A DNA stretch of 64,000 nt from JADJWR01 sp963847675 (GCA_963847675.1 CAWKAP010000011.1:186001-250000), one strand, 5' to 3'; numbered from the stretch's first letter, positions 35,894 through 45,185 are shown. The notes: generated from the sequence alone by a model not told the origin. Numbers and translations are program-made.

Positions 35894-36676
35894 TTGAGCG
35901 AGCTTCGATCCGTCGCACTGCGCGCGTTGTGCATCGCCGAGCCCGACGCACGGTGCGCCGCTGCGGAATCGCTGGCGTCGTTCCGTGGTGCCGTGGACCC
36001 CGAAGTCGAACTGGTCGAGCCGCCGGGCGTGCCGGCAAGGCCGGCGCGTCCGCTGCTGGTGCCGCCGGGATCGGTGATGCCGCGGGCGGTGGGCACGCCG
36101 GAGGGCCGCGCCTCCCTGCTGCACGCCCTTGCCCACATCGAGTTCAACGCGATCGGGCTGGCGCTCGATCATGTGTGGCGCTTTGCAGGGATGCCGGAAG
36201 CCTATTACCGCGACTGGGCGCGTGTGGCCGTCGAGGAAGCGCATCACTTCGCGCTGCTGCGCGGCCGCCTGCTCGACGCCGGGCTCGACTACGGCGACCT
36301 GCCGGCCCATGACGGCCTGTGGGAGATGGCGCGCCGGACGGCGGACGACGTGCTGGCGCGCATGGCGCTGGTGCCGCGCACGCTCGAGGCGCGCGGGCTC
36401 GACGCGTCGCCGATGGTGCGCGCCAAGTTCGTGTCGATCGGCGACCATGCGTCGGCGCAGGTCGTCGACGTGATATTGCGCGACGAGATCGGCCATGTCG
36501 CGGTCGGCAATCGATGGTTCCACCATCTCTGCAGCCAGCGCGGGCTGGATCCGGTCGCGACCTACCGGCGGGAAGCGCGGCGCTGCAACGCGCCGCGCCA
36601 GCGCGGCCCCCTGAACGTCGCCGCCCGGCTGCAGGCGGGTTTCACGGCGCAGGAACTCGATGAAATGCAGCGGTGA
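35894..36676 (+). CDS. DUF455 ferritin-like protein
   Basis: Protein of 260 residues in the DUF455 family, which has a ferritin-like four-helix bundle with a di-iron-type site; biochemical role not settled. Ligand-like segments: ALAHIEFNAIGLALDH (~76-91), VAVEEAHHFALLRGRL (~111-126) and VILRDEIGHVAVGNRWFHH (~195-213). Each carries Glu/His pairs as in di-iron proteins. TTG start at 35894 after GGAGCGGTC. It overlaps no gene. It may hydroxylate or store iron; I have no substrate clue. Confidence 0.82.
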   Translation: MSELRSVALRALCIAEPDARCAAAESLASFRGAVDPEVELVEPPGVPARPARPLLVPPGSVMPRAVGTPEGRASLLHALAHIEFNAIGLALDHVWRFAGMPEAYYRDWARVAVEEAHHFALLRGRLLDAGLDYGDLPAHDGLWEMARRTADDVLARMALVPRTLEARGLDASPMVRAKFVSIGDHASAQVVDVILRDEIGHVAVGNRWFHHLCSQRGLDPVATYRREARRCNAPRQRGPLNVAARLQAGFTAQELDEMQR

Positions 36677-36778
36677 AGCGAATCGAGCGAGCGCGAGCCT
36701 GCGTGCTTGCGCTTTGGACAGGCGTGGTCGCTTGAAAGTGGATGTAGATTCGAGTTTGCAGGGGAGCAAGGCGAAACG

Positions 36779-37120
36779 ATGAATTTCTACCATTCGGTTC
36801 GCAGGGTCCTGGGCGTGCGGAGGAACCGCGCCCTGCCGCCTCGCGGGCCGAAGCCGCGCCTCGGCGCGAAGATCGTCAACGGCGACCTGCGGATGACGAC
36901 GCAGGCGGGGCTGACCGACAGCGTCTGGAACTGGCTGATCGGGCAGGGCTGGCGCGAGGAAGCCTACCGTGGCGACCGCCGTGTTTATCGTGAACTGCCC
37001 CCGTCCCTGGTCGCCGAACTCTTCGACGCGACCGATGCCGACGAGCGGGGACGTTTGCTCGAACTGGCGGTCGCCGAGGCCGAGTCGAGGCCCGTCGTCA
37101 CCCTGCAGCCGCGTCGCTGA
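36779..37120 (+). CDS. Small protein of unknown function, paralogue 1 of tandem pair
   Basis: 113-residue basic protein that I do not recognise. The core is shared with the next gene: RGPKPRLGAKIVNGDLRMTT, QAGLTDSVWNWLIGQGWREE, RRVYRELPPSLVAELFDA. The two proteins align along ~80 residues, with the same order of GPKP, GAK, QAGL, WNWL and LPxSLVAxL(F/Y)DA. No signal peptide or Cys. It may be a DNA- or RNA-binding or structural protein, given the basic N-terminus (VRRVLGVRRNR), but this is a guess. ATG at 36779 follows GGGGAGCAAGGCG. Confidence 0.65.
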   Translation: MNFYHSVRRVLGVRRNRALPPRGPKPRLGAKIVNGDLRMTTQAGLTDSVWNWLIGQGWREEAYRGDRRVYRELPPSLVAELFDATDADERGRLLELAVAEAESRPVVTLQPRR

Positions 37121-37259
37121 ACCGCGCGCCGCATTGCTCTTCCGGCGGCTGCCCTAAGCCATCTGGCCGAGCGCCGGCATCGTCCGGATGAAATAGCCTT
37201 GTTGCGTGGTTGGCCGCTCGCGGAGCTGGCGGCGACAGCGGAGGACAAGGAGCCGGGTG

Positions 37260-37613
37260 ATGGGCGCGTTCGATGGTTTTCGGAGCCTTTTCAATATTCG
37301 CAAGGAGCGGCAGCGCCCGCCGCCGGGCCCGAAGCCGAAGATGGGCGCAAAGATCTACCTCCACGACGTGCGCATGGCGGTGCAGGCCGGATTGGGCGAC
37401 GAACTGTGGAACTGGCTGCAGGAACTCGGCTTCCGCGAAATCACCTACAGCCCGGACCGCCGCCGCTACCGCGACCTGCCGTCCTCGCTCGTCGCCCACC
37501 TTTACGACGCGCCGCCCGACGAGTGGCGGCCGATGCTGAAGAAGGCGATCCGCGAGTCCTCCAAGCGGCCATCGGTGAGCGCCGGCGCGCGACCGGCGCG
37601 CGTCAGTTCCTGA
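37260..37613 (+). CDS. Small protein of unknown function, paralogue 2 of tandem pair
   Basis: 117-residue basic protein, clearly duplicated from the gene at 36779: PPGPKPKMGAKIYLHDVRMA, QAGLGDELWNWLQELGFREI, RRYRDLPSSLVAHLYDAPPD. The conserved block spans ~20-100; the N-terminus (GAFDGFRSLFNIRKERQR) and the Ser/Arg-rich C-tail differ. The 139-bp gap between them has no other gene. The start ATG at 37260 follows CAAGGAGCCGGGTG. Function unknown. It is convergent with the acyl-CoA synthetase, 10 bp apart. Confidence 0.65.
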   Translation: MGAFDGFRSLFNIRKERQRPPPGPKPKMGAKIYLHDVRMAVQAGLGDELWNWLQELGFREITYSPDRRRYRDLPSSLVAHLYDAPPDEWRPMLKKAIRESSKRPSVSAGARPARVSS

Positions 37614-37623
37614 CCCCGCACAC

Positions 37624-39282
37624 TCAAGCCGCGCCGCGCGCGCGGCTCGCCTCGAGTTCGCGCAGCACGCGCCGTTGCACCTTGCCGGTGGTTGTCATCG
37701 GCAAGGCGTCGAGAAACTCGATCTCCTTCGGATACTCGTAGGGCGCGAGCTTGCCGCGGACGTGCCGCTGCAGTGACTCGACAAGCGCGGCGTCGCCGCG
37801 CTCTCCCGCGGCCAGCACGACGAACGCCTTGACCACCGCGCCGCGCTCGGCGTCCGGCTTCGGCACCACGGCCACGTTGGCCACCGCCGGATGGCCGAGC
37901 AGGCAGTTCTCGATCTCGCCCGGTCCGATGCGGTAGCCGGCCGCCTTGAACATGTCGTCGGCACGTCCCCGGTACCAGAGGTAACCCTCCTCGTCCTGGC
38001 AGGCCAGGTCGCCGGTGCGGCACCACGAATCGCCCGGATCGCCGGTGTACTTGCGGCGGGTCGCCTCGTCGTTGTTCAGGTAGCCGAGGAAGAAGACCGG
38101 ATCGGAATGGCCGTGGATATCGCGCCGGTGTACCGCCACCTCGCCGACCTCACCGGACGGCACTACGCGCCCATCGTCGTCGATCACCGCGACGCGATGG
38201 CCGGGGTAGGGCCGCCCCATTGCGCCCGGTCGCGCCGGCCATTTCTGGTGCGAGTTGCCGACGATGTAGTTCATCTCGGTCTGGCCGAACATCTCGTTGA
38301 CGGTCACGCGCAGGTGCTCGCGCGCCCAGTCGAACACGGCGGTGCCGACCGCCTCGCCGGCGCTCATCACGGCGCGCAGCTTCAGCCGTCCCGGCCGCTG
38401 CCATTCGGCGGCGCGCATCATCATCTTCAGCGCGGTCGGGAACAGGAACGCGTTGGTGACCGCGTAACGGCGCACGATGTCGAGGGCGCGATCGGTGGCG
38501 AAGCGTCCCCGCACGCCGACGATCGGAAAGCCGAAGTACAGCGTCGGCAGCAGCGCATCCATCAACCCACCGGTCCAGGCCCAGTCGGCGGGTGACCAGA
38601 ACACGTCGCCGGGCTGCGGGAACCAGTTCTGCGAGGCGACGAATCCGGTCAGGTTGCCGATCAGCGCCCGATGCGGGATCAGCGCGCCCTTTGGCGGCCC
38701 CGTCGTTCCGCTGGTGTAGATCAGCACGGCCGGGTCGTCGGCGCGCGTGACGACCGGCGTGAAGCGATCCGCGGCGCGGCCGAGCAGCAGGCTCCAGTCG
38801 AGCGCGCCATCGGCCGGGCCGTCGACCGAGATCACCTGTGTCAGGTGCGGGCACGACGCGCGCAACCCGGTGACCGTGGCCGCGGTCGAAGCGTCGCAGA
38901 TGGCGACCTTGGCCACACTGTCGTTCAGCCGGTAGCGCAGCGCGTCGGGGCCGAAGAGGATCGACAGCGGCATCGCCACGGCCCCCATCTGGTAGCTGGC
39001 CAGGTGCGCGATCGCCGTCTCGGCCCGCTGCGGCAGCAGGATGGCGAGGCGATCGCCGCGTCCGACGCCGAGCGCCGCGAGCGCATTGGAGAGCCGGTTG
39101 GCGTCGCGCATCAGCGCGGCGTAGGTGAAGGTCGCGCAGCGGCCGTCCTCGTCTTCCGTGTACAGCGCGATGCGCGAGGTCTCCGACGCCCAGCGTCGAC
39201 CGCAGACGTCGGCGATGTTGAACTCCTCGGGGACGTGCCAGCGGAAGCTCTCGTAGATCGGTCGGTAGCGGTCGCGGGACAT
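37624..39282 (-). CDS. AMP-dependent acyl-CoA synthetase
   Basis: Carboxylic-acid CoA ligase (552 aa) of the acetyl/medium-chain acyl-CoA synthetase group. Phosphate loop YTSGTTGPPKGALIPH (~188-203), FWSPADWAWTGGL (~228-240), EMFGQTEMN (~331-339), RTGDLACQDEEGYLWYRGRAD (shown in part: YLWYRGRADDM, ~433) and the C-terminal PMTTTGKVQRR with the catalytic Lys (~535). The pattern is that of AcsA-like synthetases acting on acyl chains longer than acetate, but the substrate is not readable. It is divergent from the hydrolase at 39346 and may work with the other acyl-CoA genes of the window. Confidence 0.86.
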   Translation of the reverse strand: MSRDRYRPIYESFRWHVPEEFNIADVCGRRWASETSRIALYTEDEDGRCATFTYAALMRDANRLSNALAALGVGRGDRLAILLPQRAETAIAHLASYQMGAVAMPLSILFGPDALRYRLNDSVAKVAICDASTAATVTGLRASCPHLTQVISVDGPADGALDWSLLLGRAADRFTPVVTRADDPAVLIYTSGTTGPPKGALIPHRALIGNLTGFVASQNWFPQPGDVFWSPADWAWTGGLMDALLPTLYFGFPIVGVRGRFATDRALDIVRRYAVTNAFLFPTALKMMMRAAEWQRPGRLKLRAVMSAGEAVGTAVFDWAREHLRVTVNEMFGQTEMNYIVGNSHQKWPARPGAMGRPYPGHRVAVIDDDGRVVPSGEVGEVAVHRRDIHGHSDPVFFLGYLNNDEATRRKYTGDPGDSWCRTGDLACQDEEGYLWYRGRADDMFKAAGYRIGPGEIENCLLGHPAVANVAVVPKPDAERGAVVKAFVVLAAGERGDAALVESLQRHVRGKLAPYEYPKEIEFLDALPMTTTGKVQRRVLRELEASRARGAA

Positions 39283-39345
39283 GGTTCTGACCTGTTATCT
39301 TGCGCCGCCCGATCATCCCGCAGCCCCGTGCGCCCGGCAATCGCC

Positions 39346-40230
39346 ATGAAACCGTCGCGTTCCCGCTTTCTGTCCGTGCGCGGGCTGCGCTATCACCTGC
39401 GCGAGTGGGGCGAGCCCGAAGCGCCGCTGCTGGTGATGCTGCACGGCTGGATGGACGTGTCGGCGTCGTTCCAGTTCGTCGTCGACGCGCTCGACAGCGA
39501 ATGGCACGTGATCGCGCCGGACTGGCGCGGCTACGGCCTGACCGACCGCGGGCCAGGCGACTGCTACTGGTTTCCCGACTATCTCGGCGACCTCGATGCG
39601 ATTCTCGATGCCGTGTCGCCCGAGGCGCCGGTTCCGTTGGTCGGTCACAGCATGGGCGGCAACGTCGCCTTGCTTTACGCCGGCGTACGGCCTGCGCGCG
39701 CGCGCGCCGTGGTCAATCTCGAAGGTTTCGGACTGAAGGACAACCCGCCGGAACTTGCGCCCGGGCGCTACGCGCGTTGGCTCGACGAACTGAAGGCGCC
39801 GCCGACGTCGCGCCGCTACGCTGCCGTGGCCGACGTTGCCGAGCGGCTGCGGCGAAACAATCCGCGCCTGGACGCGGAGCGCGCCGCCTTCCTTGCCGGG
39901 CACTGGTCGCGGCGCAACGCCGAAGGCGAGTACGAGGTCGCCGGGGATCCGGCACACAAGATCGTCAATCCGGTGCTTTATCGCTGGGCCGAGGTCGCCG
40001 CGTGCTGGGCCGCGATCGCCTGCCCGGTGCTGTGGGTCGAGGCGACCGACACCGACGCGCATCGCTGGGCCGGCGACGCCGCCGAGATCGCCCGCCGCGT
40101 CGCGGTGCTGAAATCGGTCGAAGTGGCGCACGTCGCCGATGCCGGCCACATGCTGCATCACGACCAGCCGCAAGCCGTCGCGCGACTGATCGAGGGGTTC
40201 CTCGCCGGGGCGCACGGCGCGGCTCCGTAG
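39346..40230 (+). CDS. Alpha/beta hydrolase
   Basis: Soluble hydrolase (294 aa). Oxyanion HGWMDVSASFQFV (~34), nucleophile elbow GHSMGGNVALLYAG with the catalytic Ser (~103), acidic residue in WVEATDTDAHRWAG (~237) and His in DAGHMLHHDQP (~268). The cap region (~140-215) is helical. The family has many activities (esterase, thioesterase, epoxide hydrolase, dehalogenase); an HGW oxyanion loop is common to esterases and haloalkane-type enzymes, but there is no halide-binding Trp pattern I can certify. It ends 13 bp before the PHP gene, probably one transcript. Confidence 0.85.
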   Translation: MKPSRSRFLSVRGLRYHLREWGEPEAPLLVMLHGWMDVSASFQFVVDALDSEWHVIAPDWRGYGLTDRGPGDCYWFPDYLGDLDAILDAVSPEAPVPLVGHSMGGNVALLYAGVRPARARAVVNLEGFGLKDNPPELAPGRYARWLDELKAPPTSRRYAAVADVAERLRRNNPRLDAERAAFLAGHWSRRNAEGEYEVAGDPAHKIVNPVLYRWAEVAACWAAIACPVLWVEATDTDAHRWAGDAAEIARRVAVLKSVEVAHVADAGHMLHHDQPQAVARLIEGFLAGAHGAAP

Positions 40231-40243
40231 AATCGCGCCGATC

Positions 40244-41093
40244 ATGGGACTCGCCTCCGAACTGAATGCAGACCTGCATTCGCACTCGACGGTTTCCGAC
40301 GGCACGATGCGGCCTCGCGAGCTGGTGCTGCGCGCAGCCGAACAGGGCGTCGAACTTTTCGCGCTGACCGATCACGACGAACTTGGCGGACTCGACGAAG
40401 CCGCCGCCTGCGCCGCCGAGATCGGCCTGCGCTTCGTGCCCGGCGTCGAGGTCTCGGTCACCTGGGCCGGGCGGACCGTGCACGTGGTCGGCCTGGGCAT
40501 CGACACGGACAACCGCGCGTTGCTCGACGGGCTGGCCGCCGTGCGTGCCGGGCGGACCGAGCGTGCGCGGCAGATGGCCGAGCGGCTCGAGGTTGCCGGA
40601 ATCGGCGGCGCCTTCGATGGCGCGCTGAAGTACGTCGGCAATCCGGACCTGATCTCGCGCACGCACTTCGCCCGCTTCCTGGTCGAGCGGGGTATCTGTC
40701 GCAATACGCGCGAGGTGTTCACGCGTTATCTCGTCCGAGGCAAGCCGGGTTACGTATCGCATTCCTGGGCGCAGCTGCCGCAGGCCGTGCGCTGGATCGT
40801 CGACGCGGGCGGCGTGGCGGTCATAGCGCACCCCGGCCGCTACCATTTCAGCGACACGGAGTTCTCGGCGCTCGCCGCCGAGTTCCACGCGCTCGGCGGC
40901 ACGGCGCTGGAGGTCGCGACCAGCAGTCACGGCGCCGCGGAGACGCAGCGCTTCGCCGAGACTCGCGCTCGAATTCGGCTTCGCCGCCTCGCGCGGCAGC
41001 GACTTTCACGGTCCCGGCGAGTCGCACGCCGAGCTCGGCCGCGTCGATCTCCTGCCGTCCCGGCTGACGCCGGTATGGCAACGATTTCTGTAA
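40244..41093 (+). CDS. PHP-domain phosphoesterase (frameshift near C-terminus)
   Basis: Metal-dependent phosphoesterase of about 282 residues when repaired, family of nucleoside 3',5'-bisphosphate nucleotidase/RNase AM-like YciV. Metal sites: DLHSHSTVSDG (~7-17), TDHDE (~44), PGVEVSVTW (~67), AVIAHPGRY (~192-200) and the last ligand GSDFHGPGE. The frame is broken near 40960-40963: dropping one base restores LALEFGFAASRGSDFHGPGE and the stop at 41091-41093. The start ATG at 40244 follows the hydrolase closely. It precedes yciO-like 41098 by 4 bp, as in other betaproteobacteria. Confidence 0.82.
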
Positions 41094-41097
41094 GGCG

Positions 41098-41727
41098 ATG
41101 GCGCAGCTTTTCGTCGTTCACCCGACGCACCCCCAGTTGCGCCTGCTGCGGCAGGCCGCGCAGCTGATCGAGCACGGCGGGGTGGCGGCGATCCCGACCG
41201 ACTCGTGCTATGCGCTGGTGTGCCGGCTCGACGACAAGGCTGCCGCCGACCGCGTGCGCCGCATCCGCAGCGTCGACGAGCGGCACCACCTCACGCTGCT
41301 GTGCCGCGACCTGTCGGAGATCGCCAACTACGCCAAGATCGACAACCTGCAGTACCGGATGATCCGCAACGTCACGCCCGGGCCGTATACCTTCATCCTC
41401 GAGGCGACGCGCGAAGTGCCGCGGCGCCTTTCGCATCCGTCGCGCAAGACGATCGGCATCCGGATTCCCGAGCATCCGGTGGCGCAGGGGCTGCTCGAGG
41501 TGCTCGGCCAGCCGCTGATCTCGACCACGCTGCTGCTGCCCGGCGACGAGATCCCGCGCACCGACGCCGGCGAGATCCGCGAGCGGCTCGAGCACGACGT
41601 CGACCTGGTGGTCGACTCGGGTGACGCGGGCATCGAGCCGACGACGGTGGTCGATCTGAGCGGTCGCGAAGCCGTGCTGATCCGGCGCGGCCGCGGCCCC
41701 GTCGAAGCGCTCGGACTGTCGGGCTGA
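41098..41727 (+). CDS. YciO/Sua5-family (threonylcarbamoyl-AMP synthase-like) protein
   Basis: Protein of 209 residues of the YrdC/YciO fold. YrdC/Sua5 makes threonylcarbamoyl-AMP for tRNA t6A37; YciO members are close relatives with weaker activity. Seen: LLRQAAQLIEHGGVAAIPTD (~16-35) and PTDSCYALVCRLDDKAA, KTIGIRIPEHPVAQGLLEVL (~117-136), PLISTTLLLPG (~139). The substrate-binding Lys-Arg of YrdC is here RRIRSVDERHH rather than KxR, supporting YciO rather than true YrdC. It sits in the conserved run to the M50 protease and trpS. Confidence 0.86.
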   Translation: MAQLFVVHPTHPQLRLLRQAAQLIEHGGVAAIPTDSCYALVCRLDDKAAADRVRRIRSVDERHHLTLLCRDLSEIANYAKIDNLQYRMIRNVTPGPYTFILEATREVPRRLSHPSRKTIGIRIPEHPVAQGLLEVLGQPLISTTLLLPGDEIPRTDAGEIRERLEHDVDLVVDSGDAGIEPTTVVDLSGREAVLIRRGRGPVEALGLSG

Positions 41728-41770
41728 CCCTGGCCGGGCAGCCGGCAAGCCGCTGATAGACTGCGCGCCG

Positions 41771-42400
41771 ATGGAAAGCATCATCCAGACCATCGCGGTC
41801 TACGCAATCCCCATCCTGTTCGCGATCACGGTGCACGAGGCGGCGCACGGCTATGTCGCGCGCATGTTCGGCGACAGCACGGCGTACGTTGCGGGGCGGA
41901 TCACGCTGAATCCGGTCAAGCACATCGATCCGATCGGCACCATCCTGGTGCCGTTGGTGATGGTGATGCTGTCCGGATTCATGTTCGGCTGGGCCAAACC
42001 GGTGCCGGTCGATTTCAGGCAGCTGCGCAATCCGAAGCAGGACATGATCTGGGTTGCTGCCGCGGGTCCCGGCGCGAACCTGCTGATGGCCATCCTCTGG
42101 CTGCTGTTTGCCAAGATGATTGCCCTGATCGGGATGCGGGAGGCGTACTTCTTCCTGGTGGCCGACGCCGGCATCAAGGTGAACCTGATGCTGATGGCGC
42201 TCAACCTCCTGCCGTTGCCGCCGCTGGACGGCGGACGGATATTGGTGGGTGTTCTTCCTCGCCGATTGTCCTGGCAGTTCGCCCGTATCGAGCCCTATGG
42301 CTTCATCATTCTGATGGTGCTGCTGGTCACCAACACGCTCGGGTTCTTCGTGCGGCCGTTTCTCAGTCTCGGCAATTCGATTCTCAGGATGTTCGTCTGA
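41771..42400 (+). CDS. Site-2 protease family (M50) membrane metalloprotease
   Basis: Integral membrane zinc protease (209 aa) of the S2P/M50 family, of the short YwhC/SpoIVFB-like type without a PDZ. The zinc motif is HEAAHG (~24-29) in the first helices, with the second metal ligand region NLLPLPPLDGGRI (~146-158). About six hydrophobic segments are seen. Substrate unknown; M50 proteins cleave transmembrane proteins such as anti-sigma factors, and short ones are widespread with no defined target. trpS follows after 2 bp, so the two are co-transcribed. Confidence 0.9.
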   Translation: MESIIQTIAVYAIPILFAITVHEAAHGYVARMFGDSTAYVAGRITLNPVKHIDPIGTILVPLVMVMLSGFMFGWAKPVPVDFRQLRNPKQDMIWVAAAGPGANLLMAILWLLFAKMIALIGMREAYFFLVADAGIKVNLMLMALNLLPLPPLDGGRILVGVLPRRLSWQFARIEPYGFIILMVLLVTNTLGFFVRPFLSLGNSILRMFV

Positions 42401-42402
42401 CC

Positions 42403-43605
42403 ATGTACGGTGACCGTGTCCTGTCAGGCATGCGTCCGACCGGCGCCTTGCACATCGGTCACTATCACGGCGCGCTGAAGAACTGGGTCAGGCTGCAGGA
42501 CGAGCACCCGTGCTTCTTCTTCGTCGCCGACTGGCATGCGCTGACCACCCACTACGAGACGCCCGAGGACATCGAGGCGAGCGTGTGGGACATGCTGGTC
42601 GACTGGTTCGCCGCCGGCATCGATCCGAACAAGGCCACCGTGTTCATCCAGTCGCGCGTGCCCGAGCACGCCGAGCTTTTCCTGCTGCTGGCGATGGCCA
42701 CGCCGCTCGGCTGGCTCGAGCGCGTGCCCACGTACAAGGACCAGATCGAGCGGATCAAGGACCGCGACCTGTCGACCTACGGTTTTCTCGGCTATCCGCT
42801 GATGCAGGCGGCCGACATCCTGATCTACCGCGCCAACATGGTGCCGGTCGGCGAGGACCAGGTGCCGCACATCGAGATGACGCGAGAGATCGCGCGCCGC
42901 TTCAACCACCTGTTCGGCAAGGAGCCGGGCTTCGAGGAAAAGGCGAAGGCGGCGGTCAAGAAGCTCGGCAGCAAGCGCGGCAGGCTGTATGTCGAGTTGC
43001 GCAACCGCTACCAGGAGAAGGGCGAGGAAGACGCGCTCGAACAGGGTCGGGCGCTGCTGGCCGCCTCGGCCAGCCTGTCGATGGGAGACCGCGAGCGGCT
43101 GTTCGGCTACCTGGAAGGCTCGCGCCGCGTGATCCTGGCCGAGCCCGAGGCGAGGCTCACCGCAACGCCGAAGCTGCCGGGCCTCGACGGGCAGAAGATG
43201 TCGAAGAGCTACGGCAACGCGCTGCTGATGCGAGAGGAGCCGAAGGCGCTCACCGACAAGGTGCGCCGGATGATGACCGATCCGGCGCGCGTGCGGCTGA
43301 CGGATCCCGGTGAACCCGATCGTTGCCCGGTGTGGTCGCTGCACGAGATCTACACGACGACCGAGGTCCGGCAGTGGGCCGCCAAAGGCTGCCGCAGCGC
43401 CGGCATCGGCTGCCTGGAGTGCAAGCAGCCGCTGATCGACGCCATGCTGCGCGAGCAGGAGGAATGGCGCGCCCGTGCGCAGCCTTATCTCGACGATCCT
43501 TCGCTGCTGCGTTCGATCGTCGCCGACGGCTGTGACCGCGCGCGCGAGACGGCGCAGGAGACGATGCGCGACGTGCGCGAGGCGATGGGGCTCGCCTACA
43601 GCTGA
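42403..43605 (+). CDS. trpS: Tryptophanyl-tRNA synthetase
   Basis: Charges tRNA(Trp); class I synthetase of 400 residues. HIGH motif variant HIGHYHGALKNW (~17-28) and KMSKS motif GQKMSKSYGN (~265). SGMRPTGALHIGH is the opening signature. Nucleotide-pocket region YPLMQAADILIYRANMVPVG (shown in part: MQAADILIYRAN, ~134). The length exceeds the ~335 of E. coli TrpS because of an insertion at ~175-235 (KLGSKRGRLYVELRNRYQEK), a form common in betaproteobacteria. It overlaps the next methyltransferase gene by 1 bp. Confidence 0.96.
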   Translation: MYGDRVLSGMRPTGALHIGHYHGALKNWVRLQDEHPCFFFVADWHALTTHYETPEDIEASVWDMLVDWFAAGIDPNKATVFIQSRVPEHAELFLLLAMATPLGWLERVPTYKDQIERIKDRDLSTYGFLGYPLMQAADILIYRANMVPVGEDQVPHIEMTREIARRFNHLFGKEPGFEEKAKAAVKKLGSKRGRLYVELRNRYQEKGEEDALEQGRALLAASASLSMGDRERLFGYLEGSRRVILAEPEARLTATPKLPGLDGQKMSKSYGNALLMREEPKALTDKVRRMMTDPARVRLTDPGEPDRCPVWSLHEIYTTTEVRQWAAKGCRSAGIGCLECKQPLIDAMLREQEEWRARAQPYLDDPSLLRSIVADGCDRARETAQETMRDVREAMGLAYS

Positions 43606-44243
43606 TGTGGCTGCGCCGACGCGCCAAGCCTGCGCCGCCGGCGAACGCCGACGAACCACCGCGCGACTCGGAAGCGCCGCCCGCCCGCGGCCGGCAGGGT
43701 GCGGACGAGGCCTCGCCGTGGGTGCTGCGCTTCGCGGCGAGCGTGCCGCCCGGCGCACGCGTCCTCGACGTCGCCTGCGGGCGTGGCCGGCATGCGCGCC
43801 TTTTCGCGGCACAGGGCTGCGCGGTCGACGCGGTCGACGTCGATGCCGAGGCCGGTGCGTCACTGGCCGAGGTGCGGGGCGTGCGCTTTCTCCGTGCCGA
43901 CCTCGAAGGCGGACCCTGGCCGTATGCCGGCCGGCACTTCGACGCCGTCGTGGTGACCAACTACCTGCACCGGCCGCTGTTTCCGCTGCTCACCGATTCG
44001 CTGGCGCCGGGCGGGATGCTGATCTACGAGACTTTCATGAGCGGCCACGAGCGTTTCGGAAGACCGGCCAACCCGGATTTCCTGCTGCGGCCGCGCGAAC
44101 TGCTCGACGTCTTCGGCGCCGCGCTCGCGGTGCTTGCCTTCGAGGAAGGCGTGGTCAGCCTGCCGCGGCCGGCGCGCGTTTCGCGCCTGTGCGCGGTCCG
44201 CGCCGCTGGAGATGCGCATCTGCGGCTCGATGCGCACCGCTGA
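43605..44243 (+). CDS. Class I SAM-dependent methyltransferase
   Basis: Protein of 212 residues with a SAM-binding Rossmann domain at ~45-190. Motif I VLDVACGRGRHARLFAAQG (~53-71), then AVDAVDVDAEAGA (~73-85) and the substrate-side loop DAVVVTNYLHRPLFP (~111-125). The N-terminal 40 residues are Pro/Ala/Arg-rich. It resembles the TehB-like/small molecule methyltransferases next to trpS-dapA in betaproteobacteria. Substrate unknown. Start overlaps the trpS stop (TGATG), so translational coupling is expected. Confidence 0.85.
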   Translation: MWLRRRAKPAPPANADEPPRDSEAPPARGRQGADEASPWVLRFAASVPPGARVLDVACGRGRHARLFAAQGCAVDAVDVDAEAGASLAEVRGVRFLRADLEGGPWPYAGRHFDAVVVTNYLHRPLFPLLTDSLAPGGMLIYETFMSGHERFGRPANPDFLLRPRELLDVFGAALAVLAFEEGVVSLPRPARVSRLCAVRAAGDAHLRLDAHR

Positions 44244-44309
44244 GCCGGCGGCGGCAGCGCGCGCCGCCGCCGGTAGAATCCGCCGCTCAATCCGTGCGAG
44301 GCTTGCAGC

Positions 44310-45185
44310 ATGATCAAAGGCTCATTGGTGGCGATCGTCTCGCCGATGCGCGAGGATGGCTCGCTCGACTACGACGCGTTCCGGCGCCTGATCGAGTGGC
44401 ACATCGCCGAAGGCACCAACGGCATCGTCGCGGTCGGCACGACCGGCGAGTCGCCGACCGTGGACCACGACGAGCACTGCGAGCTGATCCGCGTGGCGGT
44501 CGAAGCCGTGCGCGGACGGGTGCCTGTGATTGCCGGCACGGGCGGCAACTCGACGGCGGAAGCGATCGAACTGACCGCCTACGCGAAGGGCGTGGGTGCC
44601 GATGCGACGCTGCAGGTCGTGCCCTACTACAACAAGCCGACGCAGGAGGGGCTGTACCAGCACTTCCGCAAGGTCGCCGAGACGGTCGACCTGCCGGTCA
44701 TCCTGTACAACGTGCCGGGCCGGACCGTTGCGGATCTCGCCACGGAAACCACGCTGCGGCTGACGAAGGTGCCGGGGATCGTCGGCATCAAGGATGCGAC
44801 CGGCGACCTGGCCCGCGTTTCGGACCTGCTCAAGCGCGCGCCGAAGTCGTTCGCCGTGTACAGCGGCAACGACGACACGGCGCTCGCGCTGATGCTGCTC
44901 GGTGGCCACGGCGTGATCTCCGTGACCGCCAACGTCGCGCCGCGCCTGATGAGCGAACTGTGCAAGGCGGCGCTGGCGGGTGACCTGTCCGGCGCGCGAG
45001 CGCTGAACAACCGACTGCTGCCGCTGCACCTGAAGCTCTTTGTCGAGCCGAATCCCGTTCCGGTCAAGTGGGCGCTGGCCAAGATGGGCCGCATCGGCAG
45101 CGGCATTCGCCTGCCGATGGTGCCGCTGGCGGAAGCGAACCGGCCCGTCGTCGAGGCCGCGCTGAGCGAACTCGGTCTGCTGTAG
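44310..45185 (+). CDS. dapA: 4-hydroxy-tetrahydrodipicolinate synthase
   Basis: Condenses pyruvate with aspartate semialdehyde in lysine and diaminopimelate synthesis, cytoplasmic. 291 residues, normal. The substrate loop GTTGESPTV (~43-51) carries the family TTGE; the proton relay Tyr is in YYNKPTQEGLY (~107-117, Tyr107 and Tyr133 in the following helix); the Schiff-base Lys is in GIKDATGDL (~161). The GxxGxxS-type phosphate region SGNDDTALALMLLGGHG is at ~186. bamC follows 29 bp later, the same dapA-bamC order as in E. coli. The later aspartokinase at 63153 supplies the same pathway. Confidence 0.96.
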   Translation: MIKGSLVAIVSPMREDGSLDYDAFRRLIEWHIAEGTNGIVAVGTTGESPTVDHDEHCELIRVAVEAVRGRVPVIAGTGGNSTAEAIELTAYAKGVGADATLQVVPYYNKPTQEGLYQHFRKVAETVDLPVILYNVPGRTVADLATETTLRLTKVPGIVGIKDATGDLARVSDLLKRAPKSFAVYSGNDDTALALMLLGGHGVISVTANVAPRLMSELCKAALAGDLSGARALNNRLLPLHLKLFVEPNPVPVKWALAKMGRIGSGIRLPMVPLAEANRPVVEAALSELGLL

